A stretch of 23,207 bases of DNA. Origin: Magnetococcales bacterium. Its GTDB lineage: Bacteria > Pseudomonadota > Magnetococcia > Magnetococcales > UBA8363. Every line of letters starts with the position of its first letter. The stretch's first letter is position 1. This document shows, one piece after another, positions 15,943 through 23,207 of this stretch. Position numbers and translations under genes: made by a program. The stretch is from the NCBI GenBank assembly GCA_015232865.1, contig JADFYU010000037.1, positions 1 to 23,207 of the forward strand, in the 5' to 3' direction. Below the pieces are notes generated by a model. That model was not told the DNA's origin. It did no database searches and saw nothing but the letters and a program-made list of their open reading frames with translations.

Positions 15943-15953
15943 CCCCCCCCCCC
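15943..15953 (-). repeat. Homopolymeric tract, eleven G on the minus strand
   Basis: Eleven consecutive C on the plus strand (G on the minus) lie in the 203-base spacer after bioD, 103 bases upstream of the binding-protein start. Such tracts vary in length by slipped-strand mispairing. A TATAAA-like hexamer (minus strand, 15993-15988) lies further upstream, so the tract may be in the leader or between promoter elements. The rest of the spacer shows nothing recognisable. Confidence 0.5.
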
Positions 15954-16042
15954 GGCGACAAACAGACCAACGAAAAGTCAAGTCTGATTTATACCAAACT
16001 CATCAAAGATTTGCTTGGAATTTTTACAAAAAATGCTGAACA

Positions 16043-16654
16043 TTACGCCAATGACAATTGGGAAAGACTTTCGATGTTCAGTGGGGAAAGCCGGGGAATC
16101 TCGCCAATAATTTCAACCTGGCCATAGCGGTGGATGGCTTGTCGGTTTTCAGGATTGACCGGACCGTTCAGAACAATACCGACCACCGGAATGGAACGCG
16201 CCCTGAGGGCGGACAAACTCAACAACGTATGGTTGATGGTGCCCAGTGTCGAACGGGCAACCAAGACCACCGGCAGCCTTAACTGCTGAATCAGGTCGAT
16301 GATCATCGCTTGATCATTGAGGGGAACCATCAATCCACCCGCCCCCTCAACGATCAGCGGGTTGGACGTTTGAGGCAGGTTAAATCGGTCCAATTCGATC
16401 TGGATCCCATCCCGGCGGGCTGACTCATGGGGCGAGAGCGGCGCGTTGAGGTTATAGAGGCTGGGATGAAAGCGATGGTCAGGCAGACCGCTCAACCGGC
16501 GCACGACCTGCTGATCGGTCTCGCCCTGCAAGCCGGCCTGGATGGGTTTCCAATAGTCTGCCCCCATCCGCAGCATCAACCAAGCGGCCACGACCGACTT
16601 GCCAACATCGGTATCGGTTCCCGTTAAAAAAATGCTCTCCGACAGAAGACTCAC
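16043..16654 (-). CDS. bioD: Dethiobiotin synthetase BioD
   Basis: BioD closes the ureido ring of dethiobiotin from diaminopelargonate, CO2 and ATP. The P-loop IFLTGTDTDVGKS (Lys19) opens the protein. DYWKPIQAG, the VEGAGGLMVPLN loop and VVLVARSTLGTINHTLLSL are standard BioD motifs. The 203 residues are slightly short but complete. The GTG start lies in a 4-base overlap (GTGA) with the lipoprotein gene, so it is translationally coupled and is the last gene of the bio operon. No clear terminator follows; AATG-TTCAG-CATT with a T run is only a 4-bp stem. Confidence 0.96.
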   Translation of the reverse strand: MSLLSESIFLTGTDTDVGKSVVAAWLMLRMGADYWKPIQAGLQGETDQQVVRRLSGLPDHRFHPSLYNLNAPLSPHESARRDGIQIELDRFNLPQTSNPLIVEGAGGLMVPLNDQAMIIDLIQQLRLPVVLVARSTLGTINHTLLSLSALRARSIPVVGIVLNGPVNPENRQAIHRYGQVEIIGEIPRLSPLNIESLSQLSLA

Positions 16655-17169
16655 AGGGTTTTGTCGTCATGACCCGCCAACCGCTCCCGGCGACGCCTGA
16701 GAATATCTTGCAGTTCTTGGGAGGGCAGAGAGGACGGGGCCTGGTCGGAAAGACCCAGCCCGGAGAGCCATTCGGCAAAAAAGGATTGCCCCCGCTTCGC
16801 CCCCTCTCTGGCGTCAATAATGTGAGATTCCACAAACTTTTTTTTAGGCAGATCGCTCGCCAGCTGTTTCACGTGGGATTCATCGACACCAAACCGCTTG
16901 GCAATTTCGATGGCTTTTCTTTTATCTTCCACTGACAAGCCGTTCACAGTCGCCAGCGTTGTTTCGCCCAACTGCTCTTTGATTTCCTGGGCGGTCTGCA
17001 ACAGCTCACTGCCGCTGGCCAATTGATCCTTGAGGGCATCGGTGAAGGAGGTTTTCTTCTGGCCGGGGTTCTGGGTATTTACCTGCCACTTTTGGTTGTG
17101 CTGTTCGGAGGCGTCAGAACAGCCAAACAAAAACAGCAATCCAAAAACAGCCGCACAAACCCGTTCCAT
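16651..17169 (-). CDS. Putative lipoprotein of unknown function within the biotin operon
   Basis: A short signal sequence ends in the lipobox LFGC, with Ser after the Cys, which predicts an outer-membrane lipoprotein. The mature part is mostly polar and helical: DALKDQLASGSELLQTAQEI, NGLSVEDKRKAIEIAKRFGV, DESHVKQLASDLPKKKFVES and a basic end with RRRRERL. I recognise no family or catalytic motif. The ATG at 17169 is preceded by a G-rich ribosome site; a GTG two codons upstream (17175) would also fit. It lies 26 bases after bioB and overlaps bioD by 4, so it is part of the operon. A role in biotin uptake, or simple carriage, is speculation. Confidence 0.75.
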   Translation of the reverse strand: MERVCAAVFGLLFLFGCSDASEQHNQKWQVNTQNPGQKKTSFTDALKDQLASGSELLQTAQEIKEQLGETTLATVNGLSVEDKRKAIEIAKRFGVDESHVKQLASDLPKKKFVESHIIDAREGAKRGQSFFAEWLSGLGLSDQAPSSLPSQELQDILRRRRERLAGHDDKTL

Positions 17170-17195
17170 TTTCACCCCCCGACCTGAATCCGTAT

Positions 17196-18212
17196 CTATC
17201 CGTTATCCACTTCCTCGATCCGTTCGACAAAAAAACCCGCCTCTTCGACCATTTTCAGGGTTTTATTGGTGCTGTGTCCGCCGACGTTCAAATAACCTTC
17301 GCTAAACAAGGAGTTGGCCGGATAGAGAGAAAGGCTCTCCAAACTACCCAGGTTGATTTCACGTCCACCGGCAGCCCGAATTTCCGCATCCGGGTTGGTC
17401 AATCTAAACAAGGCCAGTGTCCTTAAACAATACTCGGGTGTCAACTGGTTTAGTTCTCCCAATTTGGCTCCAGCCACCGGAACATAAAAATTGACCGGGA
17501 TGGAACGGGCGTTCAAGGAGCGCAGCTTTTGAGAAACCGCCCAAATATCCTGAACAGATTCCCCCATACCGATGATGATTCCGCTGCACACCTCCAATCC
17601 CACCCCCTTAGCCGCCTCCAGCGTGGCCACCCGTTGAGCATACGAATGGGTGGTACAAATCTCCCCATAGTGGGATTCTGCCGTGTTGAGATTGTGGTTG
17701 TAGCGATTCAGCCCCGCCTCTTTAAGTTGTTTGGCCGCCGATTCGTCAATAAATCCGGCCGACAGGCAGACCTCAAGCTGGTATGTTGACTTGATACGTC
17801 GGATCAAAGCGGCCATCTTTTCCACCCGTTTTTGATCCGGTTGCCGTCCGGACAGAACGATGCAGTATCGATAGGCGCCCGACTGTTCCGCAACTTTGGC
17901 GCCCTCCATAATGGCCTCGTCCGATTTGATCTTATATTTTTCGATAGGCGCCTCACTATCGACCGCCTGAGCGCAATAGTTACAATCTTCCGGGCAGAGT
18001 CCGTTTTGAACGTTATTGAGAATATGAACCCGAACCCCTCGACCAAAATAGTGATTGCGCACCTTGAAAGCCGCCTGCAACAAAGGCAACAGTTCAATTG
18101 CGGGATCGGTCAATAGACGCCAGCCTAGAGAGGGGGAGAGCATCTCTCCCGCCAGGGCGGTCCGGGTCAACTGCGAATAAAATTCATCTGGTTCGGTTGC
18201 AGCGTCAATCAT
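17196..18212 (-). CDS. bioB: Biotin synthase BioB
   Basis: BioB is a radical-SAM enzyme that inserts sulfur into dethiobiotin. The 4Fe-4S motif CPEDCNYC is at Cys73, Cys77 and Cys80. Further signatures are NHYFGRGVRVHILNN, YNHNLNTAESHYGEI, CSGIIIGMGES, IPVNFYVPVAG and AAGGREINLGS. The start at 18212 gives 338 residues and an 8-base overlap with the end of bioC. An upstream in-frame start at 18251 would overlap bioC further without gaining family sequence. The length is within the normal BioB range. Its expression would follow the BirA-type control of the operon. Confidence 0.97.
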   Translation of the reverse strand: MIDAATEPDEFYSQLTRTALAGEMLSPSLGWRLLTDPAIELLPLLQAAFKVRNHYFGRGVRVHILNNVQNGLCPEDCNYCAQAVDSEAPIEKYKIKSDEAIMEGAKVAEQSGAYRYCIVLSGRQPDQKRVEKMAALIRRIKSTYQLEVCLSAGFIDESAAKQLKEAGLNRYNHNLNTAESHYGEICTTHSYAQRVATLEAAKGVGLEVCSGIIIGMGESVQDIWAVSQKLRSLNARSIPVNFYVPVAGAKLGELNQLTPEYCLRTLALFRLTNPDAEIRAAGGREINLGSLESLSLYPANSLFSEGYLNVGGHSTNKTLKMVEEAGFFVERIEEVDNG

Positions 18213-19002
18213 GATCGGTCGGTCCTGTTCCGTATTTGGTAAAACACCCATACATAATATGGTAGGTGATTTGAAAGGTTCTGTTTTCTATTGCAAAACG
18301 CTTTAATAATCGGCGTAATTCCGGGACTGTTGCCGGTTGATGTTGATCGGAAGGCAGGGCAGCCCCCACCACTTTCAAGCCCCGTAAAAATGAGTACGCA
18401 GAAGGGTGATCCTCCGTTATCCGCCAGTGGGCCATTTCACCTTGACCGCTATCAGGCCAGGCCGATTGCCACTGATCCGGTTCGGGATAATCGTGGAGAC
18501 CGCAGGGAACCTGGTTTTCCGTGCAGAGCCTGCGCCACTCGGCAAAGCTCTCCGGCCCCAAGGTCGTAAAGACCAGACGACCTCCCGGAGCCAGCCGTTG
18601 AACCATTTTTTCCACCGTGACAAACGGCTGTTCAAACCACTGAAAAACCAGACTGGAAACAATCAGATCAAACGGGCCATCCGTGCAGGGGTTCTCGGCA
18701 TCCATCACCAAAAATTGAACCCGTTCGGGGTCAATCGGCCCCAGGTGCTGTTGGCAGCGTTGAACCATCGGCGGCGAAAGATCGGTCAACAGCACCGGGC
18801 TATCGGGCCAACGATCCAACAGATACCGGCTCAAAAAACCGGTTCCACAGCCGACTTCCAGAATTCGAGGCTTCATTGGCCGCGTAAACCCGGCCAATCG
18901 ATCGGCCAGTTGCCGAGCGACCTGACGCTGAACTCCGGCCTGTTGGTGATAGGACCGAGCCTGACCAAAAGCCCGACTGACCCGCTCTTTGGCATTTTTC
19001 AT
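18205..19002 (-). CDS. bioC: Malonyl-ACP O-methyltransferase BioC
   Basis: BioC methylates malonyl-ACP so that fatty-acid synthesis can extend it to pimeloyl-ACP methyl ester. The start ERVSRAFGQARSYHQQAGVQ is the BioC N-terminus. The SAM site is ILEVGCGTGFLSRYL with the acidic LLTDLSPPM. FDLIVSSLVFQWFEQP and LAPGGRLVFTTLGPESFAEW follow, the latter very typical of BioC. The ATG at 19002 is preferred because the family begins here and it clears the bioH-like stop by 5 bases. An ATG at 19029 would add 9 residues. It overlaps bioB by 8 bases. Confidence 0.94.
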   Translation of the reverse strand: MKNAKERVSRAFGQARSYHQQAGVQRQVARQLADRLAGFTRPMKPRILEVGCGTGFLSRYLLDRWPDSPVLLTDLSPPMVQRCQQHLGPIDPERVQFLVMDAENPCTDGPFDLIVSSLVFQWFEQPFVTVEKMVQRLAPGGRLVFTTLGPESFAEWRRLCTENQVPCGLHDYPEPDQWQSAWPDSGQGEMAHWRITEDHPSAYSFLRGLKVVGAALPSDQHQPATVPELRRLLKRFAIENRTFQITYHIMYGCFTKYGTGPTDHD

Positions 19003-19007
19003 AGGAA

Positions 19008-19694
19008 TCACGCCCAGTCCCGCAGCCATTCGTTCAACAACACGCCAAAGGGTTCAGGGCGGGTCAACATCGCCAGATGCCCTCCCCCTTCAATCCAGTG
19101 CAGATTCCGAGCCTGATCCGATGCAAAAGAGGCCTCGGTCATGGCAGGGGTGACGATGGTATCATCGCGATTGGCCAGAGCCAGAAACGGCCTCTCCCAT
19201 TGGCTGAAAGTTCTGCGGCCATCCCACTCCATCAACCAATCCAACCCCCGATCCAACGCCGCGACATCCAGGTTATCTTTAGCCGTCTGGGTCAAAAAAT
19301 CACCGGATGGCCCGCCGCTGGAGACCCGAAAATCGTTAATGACCCGGCTCGGATCCTGGAGCAGACCGCTCTTCATGCGCCGGACCAGATTGGGGTGAAC
19401 CCCAGAGGCAAAACCGAACCCGCGACAAAACCGGGTAGAACTGTTGATGGCCACCAAACCTTGGATCTGGTCGGCCCACAATGCCGTCGGCAGATGCTGC
19501 AACAACCACATAAATCCCAAAGAGTGGCCGATTGCGATCAGGGGGCGATCCTTGGGAATATCCAGCCTGGGACGCCCATAAAAACCCAGATCGAGGCTGT
19601 GGTGGAATGGTCTGCCCAACTGGCCGAGCAGAGGCCGGAACGCCCCAGGCCCCAATCCCCAGCCGTGAACCAACACTAAAAGTGGCTGACTCAT
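19008..19694 (-). CDS. Alpha/beta hydrolase, probable pimeloyl-ACP methyl ester esterase (BioH-like)
   Basis: BioH removes the methyl group put on by BioC, releasing pimeloyl-ACP. The protein has the oxyanion motif LVLVHGWGLGPGAF, nucleophile Ser58 in IGHSLG, probable Asp177/Asp178 in ANRDDTIVT, and His206 in EGGGHLAML. At 228 residues it is shorter than E. coli BioH (256) and the cap region is reduced. Its place between bioF and bioC, with a 4-base ATGA overlap with bioF, supports the BioH role strongly. Several non-homologous esterases can fill this step, so the exact subfamily is open. Confidence 0.85.
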   Translation of the reverse strand: MSQPLLVLVHGWGLGPGAFRPLLGQLGRPFHHSLDLGFYGRPRLDIPKDRPLIAIGHSLGFMWLLQHLPTALWADQIQGLVAINSSTRFCRGFGFASGVHPNLVRRMKSGLLQDPSRVINDFRVSSGGPSGDFLTQTAKDNLDVAALDRGLDWLMEWDGRRTFSQWERPFLALANRDDTIVTPAMTEASFASDQARNLHWIEGGGHLAMLTRPEPFGVLLNEWLRDWA

Positions 19695-20869
19695 CGGCCA
19701 TCCACCTCGGCTACAGATTCCAAAACCCCGTCGATCAAACGGTCCAGATCGGCCTCGTCATGATTGGCGGTCAAGGAGAGACGCAAACGGCTTTTGCCCA
19801 CCGGAACCGCCGGAGGACGGATGGCGATGGCCATCAGACCCCGTTTTTCCAACGCCCGACTCACCGCCACACAGCGCCGGTTGTCGCCCAAAATAACCGG
19901 AACGATCTGGGTCGTCGAATTCCCGACATCCAACCCTTCAACCACCAACGCCCGACGCAATCGCTCCGCCTGGGCCAACAGGCGTTGGCGGGTTGCACCC
20001 AAGCTCGGCAACAACTCCAAGGCCGCATCCATCGCCCCCAAGACCGCCGGAGGCAAGGCGGTTGAAAAGATAAAGCCAGCGCAGTGGTTGATTAAAAAAT
20101 CCTTGAGTTCCTGAGAACCGATCACATAAGCCCCGAAGCCCCCCAAACCCTTGCTGAAGGTGCCCATGACCAGATCGGCCTGATCGGAGAAGGCTGTCGC
20201 CAGACCGAACCCCTGAGGACCGAGTACCCCGGCTGCATGAGCCTCGTCCAGATAGAGAAAAGCGCCGTATCGCGCCTTGAGGCTCAGCAAGCCGGCCACG
20301 TCAGCCCGATCTCCATCCATACTGAAAACCGTCTCCGAAAGGATGAAACGTGGTCCCGGTTCGGCTTTTTTCAGCAGATCCTCCAGATGATTGAGGTCGT
20401 TATGCCGATAGCGGATCTGCCGGACGCCCGCCCCCCGACAACCCTGATGAATGGAGGCATGATTGAGACGATCGGAGAAAATTTGCGGCGGGTTTTTCAA
20501 GACAACCCGGTCCAACAGTGCCGTCAAAATACCACTGTTGGCCTGAAAGCCGGAGTTGAAAAGCAGCGCCGCCTCATACCCCTTATGCTGAATCAGCCGC
20601 TGTTCAACCTGATCAAACAGGGCCAGATTGCCACAAACCAGCCGCGAAGCGGTCGAGCCGGTTCCCCAGCTTTCCGTCCAGGCCCTGGCCCGCTCTTTTA
20701 GTGCCGGGTGGGTAGAGAGACCCATGTAATCGTTGGAAGAAAAATTCAAAACCGAGCGTCCGTCCACCAGGGTCGATCCCTGTTGGCTGGGGCCAACCGA
20801 ACGCAGTCTCCGCCAAAGGTCGGATTGGCGACGCTCTGAATTATGGATTTTGTAGGGGGTCTGAGGCAT
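19691..20869 (-). CDS. bioF: 8-amino-7-oxononanoate synthase BioF
   Basis: BioF condenses pimeloyl-ACP with alanine using PLP. Motifs run in order: LNFSSNDYMGLSTHP, GTGSTASRLVCGN, NSGFQANSGIL, NHASIHQG, SETVFSMDGD, LDEAHAAGVLG and the PLP lysine Lys240 in GTFSKGLGGFGAY. The 392-residue length is normal. It is the first gene of the bio operon. The start codon lies directly next to the BirA-type operator and has no clear ribosome site. With transcription starting inside the operator, the leader would be only some 20 bases. Confidence 0.97.
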   Translation of the reverse strand: MPQTPYKIHNSERRQSDLWRRLRSVGPSQQGSTLVDGRSVLNFSSNDYMGLSTHPALKERARAWTESWGTGSTASRLVCGNLALFDQVEQRLIQHKGYEAALLFNSGFQANSGILTALLDRVVLKNPPQIFSDRLNHASIHQGCRGAGVRQIRYRHNDLNHLEDLLKKAEPGPRFILSETVFSMDGDRADVAGLLSLKARYGAFLYLDEAHAAGVLGPQGFGLATAFSDQADLVMGTFSKGLGGFGAYVIGSQELKDFLINHCAGFIFSTALPPAVLGAMDAALELLPSLGATRQRLLAQAERLRRALVVEGLDVGNSTTQIVPVILGDNRRCVAVSRALEKRGLMAIAIRPPAVPVGKSRLRLSLTANHDEADLDRLIDGVLESVAEVDGR

Positions 20870-20902
20870 TAGTAAACCAAACGGTTGAATTTTGGTTTAC
20901 TA
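20870..20902 (-). promoter_or_regulatory. BirA-type biotin operator in front of bioF
   Basis: A perfect 12-bp inverted repeat, TAGTAAACCAAA / TTTGGTTTACTA with 9 bases between, abuts the bioF start codon. Written as half-sites it is GTAAACC-N15-GGTTTAC. This matches the published proteobacterial BirA signal (TTGTAAACC-N14/15-GGTTTACAA) apart from the outermost bases. BirA with biotinyl-AMP would repress the operon here. The birA gene itself is not in the window. Confidence 0.9.
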
Positions 20903-20928
20903 TGATGGGATTCCCGTAGCAAAGTCAA
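20899..20928 (-). promoter_or_regulatory. Promoter of the biotin operon
   Basis: On the minus strand TTGACT (20928-20923) and CATAGT (20904-20899) are spaced 18 bases apart. The -10 overlaps the outer arm of the BirA operator, and the expected start (near 20892) falls inside it. BirA binding would therefore block RNA polymerase. Confidence 0.6.
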
Positions 20929-21069
20929 TGAACGGTAAACGCGACGATTCTGACGTCGGCAAAAAAAATACTCGCCATATTCGGCAGCTCTTGAGAAAAT
21001 GGCAAAATGGTCGAGGGTTCGGCCAATTTTAGGATGATCAACCTGGAGTGAAAAAAAGGATTTTATCTC

Positions 21070-22431
21070 GTGGCCAAAGAGAAACAACAGTTTGTCTGTC
21101 AAGAGTGTGGTGCCGACTCAACTCGCTGGGAAGGCAAGTGCTCCGCCTGTGGTGCCTGGAACAGTATCAAAGCGTTCAACCCCGGTCCCGGCGGCAGCCG
21201 GTCAACGCGACGCCTGAGCAACCAGGCGCTGCGGAGTGATCCCATTCCCCTCTCCCAGATCGCCAATGGGGGCGGCGCCCGGATTCAGGTGCCCATTGGC
21301 GAGTTCAACCGGGTACTCGGCGGCGGCCTTACTCCCGGTTCGGTCTCGCTGATCGCCGGTGATCCGGGAATCGGCAAATCCACACTGCTCATGGAGACCC
21401 TGGCCTCACTGGCCAAAAGTCTCCCGATACTCTATGTCTCCGGCGAGGAGTCTCCTCAACAACTCAAACAGCGGGCCGATCGTCTGGGGGTGCAGGGGGA
21501 CAATTTTCCGGTTCTGATGGAAAATCGACTGGAAGAGGTTGTCCGTGTCGTCGAAGTGATGCAGCCGGCGGTTTTGGTGGTCGACTCGGTTCAGACCCTG
21601 GCCAGTGACGACATTCCGGCCGCAGCCGGAGCCGTAACCCAGGTTCGAGAGTGTGCCGCCCGCCTGATTGCCCAGGCCAAATTTCGCAATATGGCCATGT
21701 TTCTGGTCGGTCATGTGACCAAAGAGGGACAGATTGCCGGACCGCGCGTCTTGGAACACATGGTTGACACCGTACTCTATTTTGAGGGAGAACGGGGCCA
21801 CGACTACCGGATTTTGCGGGCGGTCAAAAACCGCTTTGGTCCGGCTAACGAAATCGGTGTCTTTGAAATGCGTCAGAACGGCCTGGCCGAGGTCAAAAAC
21901 CCCTCGGAGCTGTTTCTCTCGGAACGGGTCCAGGGAGCGGCTGGCTCGGTGGTCTTCGCCGGTATGGAGGGGAGCAGGCCGGTTTTGTTGGAGATTCAAT
22001 CTCTGGTCGCCCCCAGCCCCCTGGCCCAGCCCCGTCGAACCACCTTGGGTTGGGATCAAAACCGGCTGGCCATGTTGACGGCGGTTTTGGAAAAACGCTT
22101 GGGGCTGGGACTGTTCAGCCACGACATCTTTTTGAACATTGCCGGTGGATTTCGTATTACCGAAACTGCGGCCGACCTGGCCGTCGCCGCCTCCCTGTTC
22201 GCGTCGCACCGGAATTTAAGCGTGGATCCGGGACTGGTCATTATCGGCGAGGTGGGGTTGGCTGGGGAGGTCAGAGCCATATCCCACGCCATGACCCGCA
22301 TCAATGAGGCGGCAAAATTGGGCTTTACCCGCTGCCTGCTACCCAAAAAGGTCCAAAGCAAACTACCAGAAGATCTGCCAATCCGAGTGGACCCCATCGC
22401 CTCCATCGAGGAGATGGCCGAGCGACTTTAG
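21070..22431 (+). CDS. radA: DNA repair protein RadA
   Basis: RadA is a RecA-related helicase that extends recombination intermediates through branch migration. The N-terminal C4 zinc finger (CQECG and CSACG, residues 10-30) precedes the ATPase core, with Walker A GDPGIGKST (97-105) and the RadA-specific KNRFG motif (253-257). The C-terminal Lon-protease-like domain includes IAGGFRITETAADLAVAASL and IIGEVGLAGEVRAI. At 453 residues it is full length. The start is GTG at 21070 with AAAGGA about nine bases upstream. It diverges from bioF across a 200-base spacer, in which I see no clear promoter on this strand. Confidence 0.97.
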   Translation: MAKEKQQFVCQECGADSTRWEGKCSACGAWNSIKAFNPGPGGSRSTRRLSNQALRSDPIPLSQIANGGGARIQVPIGEFNRVLGGGLTPGSVSLIAGDPGIGKSTLLMETLASLAKSLPILYVSGEESPQQLKQRADRLGVQGDNFPVLMENRLEEVVRVVEVMQPAVLVVDSVQTLASDDIPAAAGAVTQVRECAARLIAQAKFRNMAMFLVGHVTKEGQIAGPRVLEHMVDTVLYFEGERGHDYRILRAVKNRFGPANEIGVFEMRQNGLAEVKNPSELFLSERVQGAAGSVVFAGMEGSRPVLLEIQSLVAPSPLAQPRRTTLGWDQNRLAMLTAVLEKRLGLGLFSHDIFLNIAGGFRITETAADLAVAASLFASHRNLSVDPGLVIIGEVGLAGEVRAISHAMTRINEAAKLGFTRCLLPKKVQSKLPEDLPIRVDPIASIEEMAERL

Positions 22432-22519
22432 AAAAATCAATCCTCCGCATCGCCTGTCAATTATTTATATTTTCCAGTTTATATTGGAAACCTAGGCCAA
22501 GTTATGGGAGAATGGACGA

Positions 22520-23095
22520 ATGTCTTTATTTCCATCTTTTTTTCAGTATTTCAACATCCTGACCAAGAAGAAACTCATGATTTCAAGCTCATCAAGTCCG
22601 CGGCCGAAGGCTCGGTTTATCGGACTTTTCCTGACGCTGTCCCTGTTGCTGATCCTGACACCCCATGGGGCTGATTCGGCCAGCGTAAGGAAATATCGAA
22701 AACCGGCCTATATCAGCAACGCCTATTTTTCCGATAAAATGTCTGAAACAAAAGATCAGATTCAGCCACTCTCCATTGTCAAAGCGCTGGAAGCTCAAAC
22801 CGATGGCGTCATCGGCTATTTTGTTCTCGATTTGATCCTCACCCAATCCGGCAGCCATAATTTCAAGGTCAACATTCTCAACCAAGCCGGCGACAAAGTA
22901 ACTGACTTGACCTTTCCTCAGGTCGAAGCGCCAAAAGAGAGCGTTTTTCCGCTCTATACCGCCGCCGGCAGCGTTTCTGGGGATATCCACCCCGGCCTCT
23001 GGTTTTTCAAGGTTTACGATCGAGTCGATAGCGATGTCTGGCACAGTCTGGGTACTTTTTCCATCATGGTCGTCTCCCCAGAAGAGAAAAATTGA
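22520..23095 (+). CDS. Secreted or membrane-anchored protein of unknown function
   Basis: The product has one hydrophobic segment, RFIGLFLTLSLLLILTP (about 32-48), then a possible cleavage near ADSAS and a mature part of about 140 residues. The latter half alternates strand-like stretches (VIGYFVLDLIL, SHNFKVNILNQAGDKV, GLWFFKVYDR, SLGTFSIMVV), suggesting a single beta-sandwich domain. I recognise no family. The start at 22520 has GGGAG nine bases upstream. An ATG at 22577 would give a more ordinary signal-peptide length but has only a weak site (AAGAAG). It follows radA by 88 bases and may be cotranscribed. Confidence 0.7.
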   Translation: MSLFPSFFQYFNILTKKKLMISSSSSPRPKARFIGLFLTLSLLLILTPHGADSASVRKYRKPAYISNAYFSDKMSETKDQIQPLSIVKALEAQTDGVIGYFVLDLILTQSGSHNFKVNILNQAGDKVTDLTFPQVEAPKESVFPLYTAAGSVSGDIHPGLWFFKVYDRVDSDVWHSLGTFSIMVVSPEEKN

Positions 23096-23196
23096 TTTAT
23101 TTTGCCCCAACGCAGAAATAATCTTGCTCCTACTAGCCTACTGAGTTAGGCTGAGCGCCGTTTCAGTCCACCAGGGAGGTGGTTATGCGGATTTAT

Positions 23197-23207
23197 CGGG
23201 GTGTAGC
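23197..23207 (+). tRNA. Possible 5' end of a proline tRNA, cut by the window edge
   Basis: The last 11 bases, CGGGGTGTAGC, resemble the 5' end of bacterial tRNA-Pro, with the CGG start and the U8-A-G-C boundary to the D arm. A C at position 1 is unusual among tRNAs and typical of tRNA-Pro. Nothing beyond this can be seen, so it is only a suggestion. The 100 bases before it hold two small hairpins (AGCCTA/TAGGCT at 23135-23152, CCACC/GGTGG at 23168-23182) without T runs. Confidence 0.3.

Noticed and set aside
15959..16042. Terminator after bioD
   Set aside because: Only a 4-bp AT-rich stem precedes the T run, too weak to call.
15324..16127. Long plus-strand open frame of 267 codons over the binding-protein gene and the bioD end
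   Set aside because: It is antisense to two well-supported genes, reads through the homopolymer spacer and has no domain-like sequence.
18406..19116. Plus-strand open frame of 236 codons opposite bioC
   Set aside because: It is the antisense shadow of bioC and the bioH-like gene; its composition is Arg/Pro/Gln-rich with no motif.
20869..21102. Small minus-strand frame before bioF
   Set aside because: It would start inside radA and run through the bio promoter and the BirA operator.
21406..22209. Minus-strand open frame of 267 codons opposite radA
   Set aside because: It is antisense to the conserved RadA core and has no recognisable protein features.
22471..22490. TTTCCA/TGGAAA hairpin after radA as a terminator
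   Set aside because: The stem is short with an 8-base loop and no T run follows; the next gene may be cotranscribed.

Overview
The window comes from a Gram-negative bacterium, most likely a proteobacterium. The evidence is an SSB with a DDDIPF tip, periplasmic binding proteins, a lipoprotein with a lipobox, a proteobacterial-type biotin operon and the plsY / LysM-type / dprA / topA order. The close packing of chemotaxis and hybrid-kinase genes would suit a lineage such as the magnetotactic Magnetococcia, but that placement is a guess. No phage, IS element or CRISPR is visible, and codon and base use look uniform by eye.

Region 1 (1-7175): ssb on the minus strand diverges from a plus-strand run of five genes. 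These are an orphan TRAP-type binding protein, plsY, a secreted relative of the LysM protein that usually precedes dprA, dprA itself and topA. The first three junctions overlap by 4, 1 and 4 bases, so this is probably one transcript joining an envelope gene set to DNA uptake and topology. The 217-base divergent spacer holds three inverted repeats, one built on a perfect TATAAT.

Region 2 (7271-10867, plus strand): an LTA-synthase-like phosphoglycerol transferase overlaps a PAP2-type phosphatase, which looks like a lipid-headgroup module. It is followed by a CheW protein whose fold is interrupted by a zinc-binding CZB domain.

Region 3 (10896-15839, minus strand): a periplasmic binding protein and a large hybrid histidine kinase overlap and probably form a sensor pair. 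Downstream lies a detached bioA. The kinase ends in an Hpt-like domain in which the phospho-accepting histidine is glutamine. A run of eleven G (minus strand) lies about 100 bases upstream of the pair.

Region 4 (16043-20902, minus strand): a tight biotin operon reads bioF, bioH-like, bioC, bioB, an unknown lipoprotein, bioD. It is preceded by a near-ideal BirA operator laid over the promoter. Together with bioA, the window carries pimeloyl-ACP-forming functions (BioC/BioH) and the complete ring-assembly pathway (BioF, BioA, BioD, BioB).

Region 5 (21070-23207, plus strand): radA diverges from the biotin operon. It is followed by a secreted protein of unknown function and, at the very edge, what may be the first 11 bases of a proline tRNA.
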